The position numbers and the translations under genes are program-made. From Saururus chinensis (Eukaryota; Streptophyta; Magnoliopsida; Piperales; Saururaceae), in the NCBI GenBank assembly GCA_035235625.1, contig CP141145.1, positions 3,720,001 to 3,784,000 on the forward strand: a stretch of DNA of 64,000 nucleotides, given 5' to 3'. The notes beneath the pieces are model-generated. The model was not told the DNA's origin and did no database searches. It saw only the letters and a list, made by a program, of their open reading frames with translations. Below, piece by piece: positions 1 to 12,593 of this stretch; position 1 is the stretch's first letter; each line of letters begins with the position of its first letter.

Positions 1-550
1 TGATGGCTAAGCCATCCTTCCCACTTGTATGAGTAGGGGGAAGATGATCTCAGCAACACAAAACAGTTTATGTGCAAAGGGGCTCCACTCTAAGCTTTAT
101 TGCTACAATCTGTTGTAACAATGGTAGGGTGAGGCTGGCTGAAAATCCAAGTGGTTGGCCTACCTGACGCCCCTCCCTTTATATAGACTCAGCCAATGCT
201 AAGTCTGATTACAACTAGGAATTACAAGTCCCACCCATACAAGGCATTCCCTCCCTCTCCAACTCTTCCCCCTGAGTTCTGTGGTTGAAGGGAAGTTGCT
301 ACCATGTCTCCTACTAGAGCTAGGAAACTGCCGAATCTGAATGGATGAGTGTTGCCTCTCGTAGGAGTTTGTCCCCATATGGTAGCAGCTACCACTTAAG
401 TCCTACTCACGCTATTACTTGTCTCAGCATGCTCCGTTATGTTGTCCAATGCACCAAGTAATGCTTCAACGTATCCAACATTGTTGCTCAAGTGCTCAAG
501 GGCATCCCCATTACCAAGGGGTGTTGGTTGTCCATCACCAAGTCTTAGGG
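1..550 (-). repeat. Probable 3' LTR and tail of the first chromovirus
   Basis: No coding is seen here. On the minus strand a TATATAAAGG-like promoter box lies near 178-186, as expected inside an LTR, and the chromodomain end of pol lies just above about 600. The LTR start is not clear and the other end is outside the window, so the boundaries are approximate. Confidence 0.5.
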
Positions 551-3500
551 GTTGTCGGCCCCTTTGGCTATGCAATGGGTTGAGGGGCTAACAGGCCTCC
601 CCCAACCATTCCACTCAACGTCCTCATTGAGGCTAAGTACTCGCTTTGTCTTTGAACTACCACAATGCGACATCTCGCTCCCAGCTATTCTCTGAAGCAG
701 GAATATCCTTCCACTTAACCAAGTAGAAGACTCTTCGATTCTTCTTGCTCATCCCCTTAACCCTTTAGTCTAGGATGGCTTCAACATCCTTCTCAAAAGA
801 GGTTCTAATCATAGGTGATTCTTGCTTAGAGGTGTTTCTATTGGAATCATCTAAATCCACATGAAAAGGCTTCAAAAGGCTTACATGAAAAATGGGTGAA
901 TCTTAAACCACTCCAGCAGATTGACTTGGTATGCTAGCTGGCCTACTTTGCACTTCACCTCAAAGGGTCTGTCATAAATCTGGATGAGCCCATTGTGCAC
1001 TATGTTCCTTCGCAATTTCTTTTAAAGTTGTGGAGTTAGCTTTAGCATAACTCTATTCCTAACCTAGAACTCAAGCGGCCTGCAATCTCCATATGCATGT
1101 TTCTTTATCTGCTTGACTACATAGGTCAAGTAGCCTTGCGTCACATCCATCCTCTCTATCTGCTATAAAGCAACATCTGTTGGCATGTGAGGTTGTTGGC
1201 CCGGTTCCAAATTGAAAGGACTACTCCTTGTCACTGAGTTTTTGTGCAAGTTCAGAATTAGGCAATTTCTAGTAAGTCGACCCAATTTTTCTGGTTAGCT
1301 ATTACATAGTGCCTCATGTACTTCTCTAGAATGGCATTCACTGTCTTCGTCTGTCCATTCGTCTAAGGATGATTGCTGGTTGAAAAGTTGAGCTGAGTGC
1401 CCAACAACTCAAATAGTTGTATCTATCTCGGTTGCTCACAATATCCGCTAGTCTGCCACTATCTCTGCGTAGCAAATTTTAGGGACTACTATGAATGTGT
1501 CATACTTTGAGAAGCAATCCACCACGATCATGATAGATTTATAACTCTGCACCATAGGCAAACTAGTGATAAGGTCGATGGATAGACTTACTCATGGTCC
1601 ATCTAGAATGGGAAGGGCTAAAGCATGCCCACTTTGTTTTGTATCTTCGTCTTATCGTGTGGAATACCATGCATGTTCTCACGTACTACTCCACATTTTA
1701 CAACACCTATGACTAGAAGTAATTCTAGGCCAAGAGTGTGTGAGTCTGCTTCTTGTCTTGGATGACTCGCCCATCGGAGTCATGAGTTTTCTTCAACAAC
1801 TGATGCCTCAAACCATCAGCCAAAGGGGATGTAAGGGCATCTGTCCTTCACATACAACACCCCCTCCTCCAAATTGCAAAGTAGACCTGTCCTTCACAAC
1901 TTGGATTAGCCTAAGGTAGGCTTGATCCTTCACTATTGCATCTCATATTTGATCTAGCATATCCCCTGGTACTTGCACTAACCCCACCATCGTTGCCTCC
2001 AAGTCCGTTCATTAGCTATGGGCATCAGCAACCACATTTGCTTTGCCTGGCATACACTACAAACCAAAGTCAAACTCAGTAAGGAACTCTTGCCACCTTG
2101 CTTGCTTTGGCAAAAGTTTTTTCTACGTAGAGAAGAGCTCGTGGATATGTTATCAGTCGTGACTAGAAACTTACTACCCAGCAATTAGTGCCTCCACGCC
2201 CTAAGGCAATGGACGATTGCCATCATCTCCTTCTCATGGACTAAGTACATCTCCTCAATTTCGTTAAGCTTGATGCTTTCGTATGCAACAGGATGACCTA
2301 ACTGGATTAAGAGACCTCCAATCACCTTATCATAAGCATTGGTTTGCACCTCAAAAGGCGCTCAAATGCTATTTGGCATGCCTCAGCTCAGCACAAGGCT
2401 TGTCCTTCTTCAAGAGATCAATCAACACAATAACTTTCTTAGAGTAAGTTCTTAATGAATCGTCTGTAATAGTTGGGACCCATGAACAATCTTAGCTTAG
2501 TGACCTTCGTTGGTGCTGGCCATTCCGCAATAGTCCTAACCTTCTTTCTTCCATTTGTACCCTTCCTTTACAAATGCAATGCCCAAGGAACATTACTTTT
2601 GTCTGGGTGAAGCTGCACTTCTCAAGCTTCAAAAACAGGCACAATCCTTAGATGTATGATGTGTTCATTCAAGGATCTATTGTACACCACAATATCATCC
2701 AATTAGACAACCACAAACCGATCTAGGTATGACCGAAATACATTGTTCATCAACGTGCAAAATGTGGCTGGGACATTTGTCAACCCAAAGGGCCTAACAA
2801 GGAACTCGAATAGCCCATACCAAGTTATCATCGTTATCTTTGCCTCGTTGCCAGCAGCAATGCATGCATGTAAATAGCCTGACCTAAGATCAAGTTAGAA
2901 AAGAAGGAAGCTTTTCCCATTCTATTGAACAAGTTAGACATCAAGGGGGCTAGGTACTTGTTCTTCACTGTAATTTGGTTTAAAGCTTTGTAATCCATGC
3001 ACAATTGAAGGGATTCATCCTGCTTCCTCTAAAATAGGATTGGTTCTCCATAGGGAGCTTTTGATTGCCTAATGAATCCCACCTTAAGCAACTACTCCAA
3101 TTGTTTTCTGAGTTCTACTAACTCTGGTGGAGCCATATGGTGATCCTGGGCTAAAAGGCAAGCTCCTGGTACCAACTCAATAGTATGGTTAATTGTACAT
3201 TGTGGGGGGAAGGGATTGTGGTAGTTCAGGTGGCATCACATCCGTGTACTCCTTCAACAAGGTCCCCACCTTAGGGACAACACCCGCTGTCTCATCATCC
3301 ACCTCCACCATAGAGACCAAATAGGTCTTATGGCCTTGCTCGAGGTCCTTCATTAGCTATAGGGCATACACAACTTGCACCTCCATGTCCCCTTTGTTTT
3401 CAGCAACAAAGCAGGGGATCTTCTCGTCACCAATCCACACCAGCAAATCATTGACAACACCAAGAACAAGGGTTGCTGCTAAATTGACAGCCTTTATCTG

Positions 3501-4002
3501 GGCTTGGGTCTTCATCACCTTAAGGCCCCATCAACCATCACCCGCATCGATTGCTTGTCAAGTATGGCCTCCACATACATTAAACCCTTGAAATCCACCT
3601 TCTCCTTGTGGATGGCACTAACAAGCAGCAAGGGGTTCATGAGTGTTGTGATCTCCTCCCTATTCGAAGAGGGCTCACCCTCATCCACTATCGCATTCAG
3701 CTTCTCCCTCTTTGGGCACTTTTTGGTGCAGTGATGACCATGATAGATGAAGCAAGACAAATCCTTTTTTTTGTTAGAACCAGCCTACTCACCTTTCTTG
3801 CCTTTGTAACCATTCTTCCATGTTACTGCCCTTAGAGGAAGTGGCTTTGTCCTTCTTCTCCCTAGTGGAGTTGGTCTTGTAGTCCACCAAGTGTTCAACT
3901 ACTGTAATGGCTGCACATTCTACCTATGTAGCTCATTTTGTACCAGGCCTTGGAGTCTAGTAAGTAATGTTAAGAATTTTTCCTCCTCTATTATGTGCAT
4001 AA
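1..4002 (-). mobile_element. Decayed Ty3/gypsy chromovirus, truncated at both ends
   Basis: Read on the minus strand, the gag-pol parts appear in the usual chromovirus order. A CCHC zinc knuckle lies near 3700-3760 (followed by CPKREKLNAI). The protease region is about 3350-3600. Reverse transcriptase is about 2500-3200, with an LDDIVVY-type active-site motif near 2690-2720. RNase H is about 2000-2450, with the HEKEMMAIV motif near 2220-2260. The integrase core is about 1480-1850, and a chromodomain (FYLVKWKDIP) lies near 690-760. A TATA-like stretch near 178-186 and the lack of coding below about 550 suggest that the 3' LTR begins there and runs off the window. The reading frame is heavily broken, with many lesions, so this is an old fossil. 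The N-terminal part of gag is missing where the LTR at 4003 begins. The chromovirus assignment is firm; the exact clade is not. Confidence 0.85.
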
Positions 4003-5098
4003 TGTCATGCCCCGACACATGCCATGCCCGAGCTGAACCCGGTTCAAGGAGGAAGCGGCACGCAGCGTGATAAGGTGGAGTTAAATTGCAAAAGACTTAA
4101 CTCATCCTTGGGTAGAACACACTACGGAGTTGAGCACACATACTTTGTACAAAAGCAAAATTAGCAAAGAAATGACTACTAATTAAAGCATTAGTCCACT
4201 CATAACCACATACTAGTTATAATCAATCCCACACATGGCTAAAATAAGAGTCTACGCTAATAGTGGCAACAAAGTCTAAGCCAACAATGGCAAAAGAAAG
4301 TGTAAAGTAGGGTCAAGTGTATATATATCTCTCAACATGACATAAACAAGCTAGCATAAAACTCCACATCTCTATGAATCCCCTCTCAATGATCGGCGCC
4401 ATCCACATGCTCAACATAGAGCCCGGCCGAATAACCTGCATGGCACGACATGCAACCCCAAAACAAAACACAAAACAAAGAGGGCTGAGCCAAAGCTCAG
4501 CAATGGTCAATAATAACACAAGCGAAAGACAACATTCAAGTGTTGTGCTATCTTGTTTGAGAAGACATCATATTGTGTAATAACTGCCCATTTCTGGATA
4601 ATATAATAATGATAATATTCAACATACATAATTAATATGTATGTAATCGGACATGACGACCGTTAATGCAAAATAACCAAACATTTTTCTTTTCTTATCA
4701 TCTTATACTCATTGTAAAATATGTTGGAGTAATAGCCCAGCCAAAAATATTAAAAGAAAATAATTACAAAAGTTTATAACGTAAGATTAATATGCATTCC
4801 AAGGATTATTGAACATAGAGCTAGTAGGTACACAAATATATAATTATTCAGCACATCGTGCCTTTACACATCAGTCATATATATAATTACATTTTTTTTT
4901 ACATGGCCATCACACAATTATTTAAAAAAAAAATCCTCATTCACTTCATCCATCGTTGCATCACTTGCAAAGTCTGGGGGTGCGTGAGTATATTTACAGT
5001 AGGTTTGTTTAAAATGTAAAAGAAATGCTAAGCAAAACATCTTTAAAATCAAGTCAAAATAAATTCACAAATCCGATCAAATCCACAAGACGTGATAC

Positions 5099-6530
5099 TA
5101 ATCGTTTATAATTAAACCATTTGCAAGTGTACAAGGTAATTGTACTAGGATGAGTATTTAAGGGTTGTCGAACCTTAGGGACGGATGGATTATCACTAAA
5201 TCTAAAGAGAAATTTGTTGATTAAAAACTAAAAATAACTTAAACTTAAATTAAGCAAAAGAAAGAAATCAACTAGTTTAAAAGCAAGAGATTAATTTGAT
5301 GGAATTTACTTAGGAAATCGAATCCACTATAGAACCATAACAATTCCTTAACTTTTAATCTAAATCTAGTGTGAATATGAACAAGTATTCTCAGCTACAA
5401 GCTAGAATTACTTTAGAAATAATCATTGATTAAATTCCATGGCATGAACTATCTTCGACAATAGCACGAATCATCTACACTAAACTAGCTATAGGCATGA
5501 CCTGTCTTATCTTAGTATAACTCATCCAAGTCTTTAATTATCTGAACATTAAAACTATTGTATGACCATCTCATCTAAATCACAGAAATTATAATTGATG
5601 TAAATATCAAAACCATATCAATTTATCATCTACAAGACAATAAATCAACATCGATTTGAATAAACATTAAAAGCTCTTTCATTAAAAAGGAAATCGATAT
5701 CATACAATTGTCATCATTCACAACTGAGATCTAAATTAAAAAGAAAAGAAACTGAAATTTATCTATAGCTTCATCAACTCCTAAGTAAAAGAAAAGTCTA
5801 GCCTTCCATTGTAGAAGAAAGCACTTGAATCTCCATTGAAAGCTTTGAGTTCTCTTCCATCTTCTTCTTCCTTTTTCTCTTCATAAAATCTACTGGAATC
5901 CTCCAATTTTAAGCCAAATATGTCTTTTTATAGGCATAAGTTCCGTAGGAAGAAGTTCAATATGAAAAGGATTTAAATTTGGGTCGAACAAGGAAACTGT
6001 GCGTTATGCCGTTCGAACGCCCTGCATGCCCGTTCGAACGCTTATACTGAGTTTTTCTTCAAAATTACGTTATCCCGTTCTAACGCCCTGGATGCCTGTT
6101 CGAATGGCTACAGTGTTTCTGCAATTTGGACAGTTTTTCTGGATAGTCCATATTCTGTTCATTAAGCTTTTCTTCATGTCCATATTAATTTCCAACTTGT
6201 TTATAACTCTAAAAAGTTGTCCAAATCACTTTAAAGCATGTTAAGACTATTTTGAACTATTCTAAACATCGTCCAAGTACTTCGATAAGTGCACTTTTCC
6301 TACAAAACATAAAATATCATCCTTTAGACATGTAGAAAGTAACTAAAATGCCAACATGATTTAAATACATGTCTAAACTACTAATATCTACAAAATTATT
6401 AATAATTAAACTAAAATACTAATATCTATCTTAATCTAAATAAACCATAACTAACTCTTAATTAACCTAATCTATACTAGCAAATAAGGTAAAAATGCAT
6501 ATAAAATAGATATATATTTTATACTTATCA
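5099..6530 (-). repeat. 3' LTR of the Athila/Tat-like element
   Basis: It is nearly identical to 11162-12592 and has the same length. A minus-strand TATAAAAAG box lies near 5925-5934. A cluster of GTTCGAACG palindromes sits at about 6008-6105, upstream of the promoter in the element's sense. Confidence 0.93.
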
Positions 6531-6545
6531 AATACCCCCAAACCT
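6531..6545 (-). other. Polypurine tract of the Athila/Tat-like element
   Basis: On the minus strand GGTTTGGGGGTATT lies immediately before the 3' LTR, where second-strand synthesis is primed. Confidence 0.7.
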
Positions 6546-8289
6546 ATATTTTGCTAGTCCTCGAGCAAAACAAAAACAAAATAAAACAACTAAACTAGAA
6601 AAATAAATAAAAGCCACTTTCGTAGGGAATCACGATTGTATTTAGCGTATGCAACAAGCCTTTAAACCCCTAGGTGTCCCTAGTTGGACGAGTTGTGTCT
6701 CGTGAGGGTTTGCAGTAATGATACCCACAAATATCAAAACCTAAGAAAAATAAAACAAACAAACAAGAAAACAAAAATTTGAAAAACAATCTTCTCTTAA
6801 AAACACATAACTATTTTTAAAAAGAACCAACCACAAATACTTGAAACAAGCAAACAATTAAGATTTGATCACTTTTAAGTAAGGAATAATCCATTCTATA
6901 ACCTCATCTTAGAAATAATTGTGCAACTACATATATACATTTCAAAAGCATAAAGTGTAGAAACTTTGTAGTCATAGAATTTCATTCGTTATTAACAAGC
7001 ATATCTTATGTGACCCATTAACCAAACTCATTAAAGTTCACTAACTAAAAAATATAACAATGACAATCTTTCATCCTTAATATCTCATAATAAACCCTCA
7101 TGTAATAGCCTTCAAATTTTAATTAAATTCAGGGAATAAGAGTATAATATATATCAAAATATGACTTGTGCAATACTTAGTTCTATTAAGCTTTCTAAAT
7201 AGTCCATGTAACAAGCGTTAAGCCAGTGTCCCTAATCTAGTTGGCTCAAGGCACTAAGTGTTGAAACACCCCTCAGGCTTAATAACTCGAACTATAAATG
7301 CTACAGAACCAAGCAAGTCATAAAAGAATTTATCTCAACTTTTCACCTTTTGACGCGATCCCTTATACTTGCCTAGGCACAAGGTCCGGTTACTCAGTAA
7401 AAAGAGGAACAAACCTTTACTTTTTTTTTCATTATCAATTTTTTTTTCAACAACTTTTCTTTTCATTCTTTTTTTCTATACACACTTATCCCATTTTTTT
7501 CAAATAAAAGCTAAGCATAAAGATCTATCAAAAAATATTGAAAATTACTCAATTGCCAAGTTTTCAAAAATATATGCTCAGTTAAAGATATCCCACTAAG
7601 ATTACAAGTAATAAATCATAAAATTATATTCCTACAAGTTTCATGTGTGTGAAATGTGATTTAAAAATATAAGCATAATTATCCAAGATAAAGAAAATAA
7701 AATAGAAATTACTCACTCAATCGCTTTCATCACTTAATTAATTACTTGAACTTTCTTCATGAAATTGATCTTTTTAAAAGCAGACATATACTTTTAAAAG
7801 AAAATAAGCGATAAAACCCACTTAAAAGTAAAGAAAACAAAACAAATAATGAAAAAAATACTCTAAAACATCATAAAAGAAAAATAAGAAATAAAAATAT
7901 CTTTCTACACCCCTAAACCTAAATTGAACATTGTCCTCAATGTTAAAGAAAATATATACTACAATGACAAGAATAAGTAAGAGAGGGAAAGAAAGATATC
8001 ACCTGAAAGCATAACTAATCCACTAATATGAAAAGTGAAGTACATAGGATTGAGAAAACATGAGAAATAAATATAAGTGATGAGCATTTCCCCAAACCTA
8101 AAGTATTATATCCCATAAAAGAAGAAAAACTATAATGAGAAAAAAAACTGAGAAAATAAGTAAATAAAGCCTAAATGAAGCAAAGAAAATAAACAAAAGG
8201 AAAAGAAATATATCAAAAACATGGGTTGCCTCCCAAGAAGCGCTAAGTTTATTGTCTTTAGTCAGGCGTTGCCAATATTCTCAAATATA
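6546..8289 (-). other. AT-rich non-coding 3' interior of the Athila/Tat-like element
   Basis: About 1.7 kb lies between the protease end and the polypurine tract. It is AT-rich, has long A and T runs, and shows no convincing coding in either direction. An autonomous relative would have reverse transcriptase, RNase H and integrase here. The stretch may hold RNA signals or be filler. Confidence 0.7.
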
Positions 8290-10863
8290 TTAGGGCGGCT
8301 GGTAGATATTAGCATTAGCTCTTCTCTTAAGTCTCCAAAAAGATGATGCAGAAAAATTAGAAGGCATGACTTTATTATGGGCTGATGCTACAAAAGATGG
8401 ACCTCTATCATAAGCATCAAATCTAAAATTGTCTACCATAAAATATTCAGCATTAAAAGTTGCAGGCAAATGGTTAGACACATCAAAAACATTTAGTTGC
8501 ACTTTCATGTTCCCAAAGGTCATCTCCATTACCCCCGTCCTACAATTTATGCATGCATTAGCTGTGGCAAGGAATGGATGACCTAGAATGATAGGAATCT
8601 GATATGTGGAGTTGGCACCGGTTTCCATATCTAAGACAATAAAATCAACAGGGAAAAAGAACCGGTCAACCTTCACTAAGACATCGTTAATGACTCCCCG
8701 AGGCTTACGCACAGAATGATCGGCTAGCTGCAAGGTAACTGATGTAGGCTGCAATTCTCCTAACCCTAGTTGCTCATACACTGAGTAAGGGAGTAGATTG
8801 ACACTCGCACCAAGGTCAAGGAGGGCTCTATGGATGGAGTGATCACCTATGACACAAGAAATAGTGGGTACTCCAGGGTCCTTATAGTTAGGTGGGGTGT
8901 CAAACTTCAAAAGAGAGCTAACTTGTTCGGTGAGAAAGATCTTCTTAGACACATGGGTCTTGGATTTACGCTTATGAGTGCATAGGTCTTTGAAGAACTT
9001 AGCATAAGCAGGGACTTGCTTAATGGCTTCAATGAGGAGGAGATTAATTTTGACTTGTTTGAAAGTCTCAAGAATCTCATCAGTCCTAGCTGTGCTCTTT
9101 CTAAATGGTGGAGTCATGTCAAGACACTGAGGAAAAGGTGCCCTAGGGATATAAGATCCCTTGGAAGTGGTCTTAGACTGTGGCTCTGAGGAAGGGGAAG
9201 GAGATACAAACTCTTTCTCATGTGGTGCACTAACTTCTACTTGAGGTTCATTAGGGGCTGCCCCTTTTAACTCCTCACTCCAATCATCTGTTACTGGTGT
9301 CCCCCCAACACTTTTGTCAACAATCCTCCCACTCCTAAGGGTCATTATGGAATTAACTTGTTCATTAGAGGGAGGAGTTCCCTCTACCTGAAATTGACCT
9401 TTAGGGTTTGGTAGGGGTTGACTTGGCAACGTCCCCATCTCTCTCTTGTTAATAACATTAGCTAGTTGTCTAATTTGAGCTTTTAACTTTGCTATAGATT
9501 GTGTGTGAGAGTGGAGGAGTTGAGATTGAGATTGAATGCCTTGCAGGGCACTCAAAACCTTTTCTTCAAAACTTGGACTCCTATTGGGTTGGACATATGG
9601 GGGCTGCACTTGAGGTTGGTGGATAGGGGCTGGTGAGACTTGGAATGAGTGCCTAGGGTTGGTTACCCATAACCCCTTCATTTGTGTCTGCCAAGAAAAG
9701 TTAGGATGATTCCTCCACCCAGGGTTATATGTATTTGAAAATGGATTATTCTCAGCCCTAAGGAAGGATTGGGTGGCATTCACATGGTCTTGGACAAGAT
9801 CAGGAAATTGAGAGGCAGAGGGGCACTCAATGATAGTATGGGCTAGGCTAAGGCATATTGTGCATGCATCTTGAGTGAAGGGAGTGGGCTGATGGGTTGA
9901 AGTCATAAGGAGGTCCAACTTCCTACTCAAAGTATCAACTTTAGAGGATATGTCTAATGGGTTTTTGACTTCATACAAGCCACCCCTAGAGGGGGCATTG
10001 TTCAAGGTAGATAATCCACTCTCATTTCTATTCAACGTAGCATGTTGAAGAGAATTTTCACTCAAGTCCTCAAAAAGTTTCCATGCCTCATTTTCATTTT
10101 TTAACAAGAAGGTACCCCCACAACTTGCATCAACAAGATGTCGGTTTTGTTCAGTAAGACCCTCATAAAAACGTTGCACTAATTGCCACTTAGGGACAAC
10201 ATGATGAGGACACCCCCTAAGAAGGTCCTTAAATCTATCCCAACTCTCATGGAACTGTTCAGTGGGAAGTTGGGCAAAAGTGGTTATGGCCTTTCTCATT
10301 TAGTTGGTCTTACCTATGGGGAAATACTTTTTAAGGAACTCTTGTTGCATTTGGGCCCATGTTGTGATAATGTTTGGCTCTAATGAGTGAAGTCATTCCT
10401 TAGCCTTATCTTTCAATGTGAAAGGAAAAAGGCAAAGTTTAACAGCCTCATCGGTTAAATTTGACAGCTTAAAAGTTGTGCATAGTTCTAAGAAGTCATC
10501 TAGGTGCCTATACGGGTTTTCATTATTAAGCCCATAAAAGGATGGAAGCATTTGAATGAGATTGGGCTTAATTTCATAATTTTGAGCAGCGACTGCTGGC
10601 AACTTAATGCATGAAGGGGAGGTGTACTCATTGGGAGTGTAATACTCCCTTAGAGCTTTAAGTGGTGCATCTACTAACTGATGTTCAGCCATGATGAGGG
10701 AAGAAGTAATGTGGGTTGAGGAATTGGTGGGAGAGTTTGGGGGTGTAGGGATGTAGGTCAAGGGCAACTCAGCTCTCCTAGATGTTCGCTCAGGGTTAGG
10801 GTCAAATGGTACTAATCGGGGGAGTAAGGAGCGACGACCACGCATACACCACAAACACACCAC
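8290..10863 (-). CDS. Gag-protease coding region of the Athila/Tat-like element
   Basis: The N-terminal part contains the Gag signature of Athila/Tat elements: NPYRHLDDFLELC and LFPFTLKDKAKE, then ESWDRFKDLLRGCPHH. A proline- and glutamine-rich middle follows. The C-terminal third is a retropepsin-like protease with LLDLGASVNLLP near 8815-8850, where DLGAS serves as the catalytic Asp motif as in relatives, and ends with an ILGHPFLATANA motif near 8570-8600. The zinc knuckle is weak: a CTICLSLAHTIIECP stretch near 9800-9860 fits its place. The frame is broken in about one place and otherwise well kept, in line with the young LTRs. No polymerase follows in any frame. The protein would form particles and process itself, while reverse transcription and integration must come from elsewhere. 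Confidence 0.88.
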
Positions 10864-11137
10864 ACAATTTTAAATGTAAAAAGGGGAATAACAAGCAAAA
10901 ACTAACTAAAAATAAATCAAAATAAAGAGAGAAAAGGATCTTGCAAACCGAAGAGAAGCGCTATGCTTGTCGATGTCCACTTGTGGCCACAAGTGTAGAG
11001 AGCACGATCTTCAACTCAGCCTACAAGATCAAATTAAAAGAAGGTAAGAAATTAAGAATTAACCTAAAAATTAAAGTAAACTGAATCTAAATTAGATAGA
11101 ATTATCCTAATACTAATTTAGTAACAAATCAACACCG

Positions 11138-11154
11138 TCCTCGGCAACGGCGCC
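11138..11154 (-). other. Primer binding site, tRNA-Asp type
   Basis: On the minus strand TGGCGCCGTTGCCGAGGA begins a few bases after the 5' LTR end. This is the classic Athila/Tat primer site complementary to tRNA-Asp, with one visible difference from TGGCGCCGTTGCCGGGGA. Confidence 0.88.
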
Positions 11155-11161
11155 AAAAACT

Positions 11162-12593
11162 TGATCGTTTATAATTAAACCATTTGCAAGTGTACAAGGT
11201 AATTGTATTAGGATGAGTATTTAAGGGTTGTCGAACCTCAGGGACGGATGGATTATCACTAAATCTAAAGAGAAATTTGTTGATTAAAAACTAAAAACAA
11301 CTTAAACTTAAATTAAGCAAAAGAAAGAAATCAACTAGTTTAAAAGCAAGAGATTAATTTGATGGAATTTACTTAGGAAATCGAATCCACTATAGAACCA
11401 TAACAATTCCTTAACTTTTAATCTAAATCTAGTGTGAATATGAACAAGTATTCTCAGCTACAAGCTAGAATTACTTTAGAAATAATCATTGATTAAATTC
11501 CATGGCATGAACTATCTTCGACAATAGCACGAATCATCTACACTAAACTAGCTATAGGCATGACCTGTCTTATCTTAGTATAACTCATCCAAGTCCTTAA
11601 TTATCTGAACATTAAAACTATTGTATGACCATCTCATCTAAATCACAGAAATTATAATTGATGTAAATATCAAAACCATATCAATTTGTCATCTACAAGA
11701 CAATAAATCAACATCGATTTGAATAAACATTAAAAGCTCTTTCATTAAAAAGGAAATCGATATCATACAATTGTCATCATTCACAACTGAGATCTAAATT
11801 AAAAAGAAAAGAAACTGAAATTTATCTATAGCTTCATCAACTCCTAAGTAAAAGAAAAGTCTAGCCTTCCATTGTAGAAGAAAGCACTTGAATCTCCATT
11901 GAAAGCTTTGAGTTCTCTTCCATCTTCTTCTTCCTTTTTCTCTTCATAAAATCTACTGGAATCCTCCAATTTTAAGCCAAATATGTCTTTTTATAGGCAT
12001 AAGTTCCGTAGGAAGAAGTTCAATATGAAAAGGATTGAAATTTGGGTCGAACAAGGAAACTGCGCGTTATGCCGTTCGAACGCCCTGCATGCCCGTTCGA
12101 ACGCTTATACTAAGTTTTTCTTCAAAATTACGTTATCCTGTTCTAATGCCCTGAATGCCCGTTCAAACGGCTACAGTGTTTCTGCAGTCTGGACAGTTTT
12201 TCTGGATAGTCCATATTCTGTTCATTAAGCTTTTCTTCATGTCCATATTAATTTCCAACTTGTTTATAACTCTGAAAAGTTGTCCAAATCACTTTTAAAC
12301 ATGTCAAGACTATTTTGAACTATTCAAAACATCGTCCAAGTACTTCAATAAGAGCACTTTACCTACAAAACATAAAATATCATCCTTTAGACATGTAGAA
12401 AGTAACTAAAATTCCAACTTGATTTAAATACATGTCTAAACTACTAATAACTACAAAATCATTAATAATTAAACTAAAATACTAATATCTATCTTAATCT
12501 AAATAAACCATAACTAACTCTTAATTAACCTAATCTATACTAGCAAATAAGGTAAAAATACATATAAAATAGATATATATTTCATACTTATCA
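11162..12593 (-). repeat. 5' LTR of the Athila/Tat-like element
   Basis: The partner LTR. It ends at the duplicated target GATAC (12594-12598). A minus-strand TATA box lies near 11990, and TTCGAA palindromes lie near 12070-12170. Confidence 0.93.

Larger units (their letters stand above)
5099..12593 (-). mobile_element. Young Athila/Tat-like element coding only Gag-protease
   Basis: A 7.5 kb element in minus orientation with two 1432 bp LTRs, flanked by a perfect 5 bp duplication GATAC (5094-5098 and 12594-12598). By eye the LTRs differ at about 33 of 1432 sites (~2.3%), the lowest of any pair in the window. That suggests an insertion roughly one to two million years old under usual plant rates. 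A tRNA-Asp-type primer site adjoins the 5' LTR and a purine tract adjoins the 3' LTR. The interior is only 4.6 kb. It holds gag and an aspartic protease, then about 1.7 kb of AT-rich non-coding DNA. No reverse transcriptase, RNase H or integrase is visible, so it must have depended on a partner element. Apart from about one break in gag it looks structurally whole for a non-autonomous element. Confidence 0.92.
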
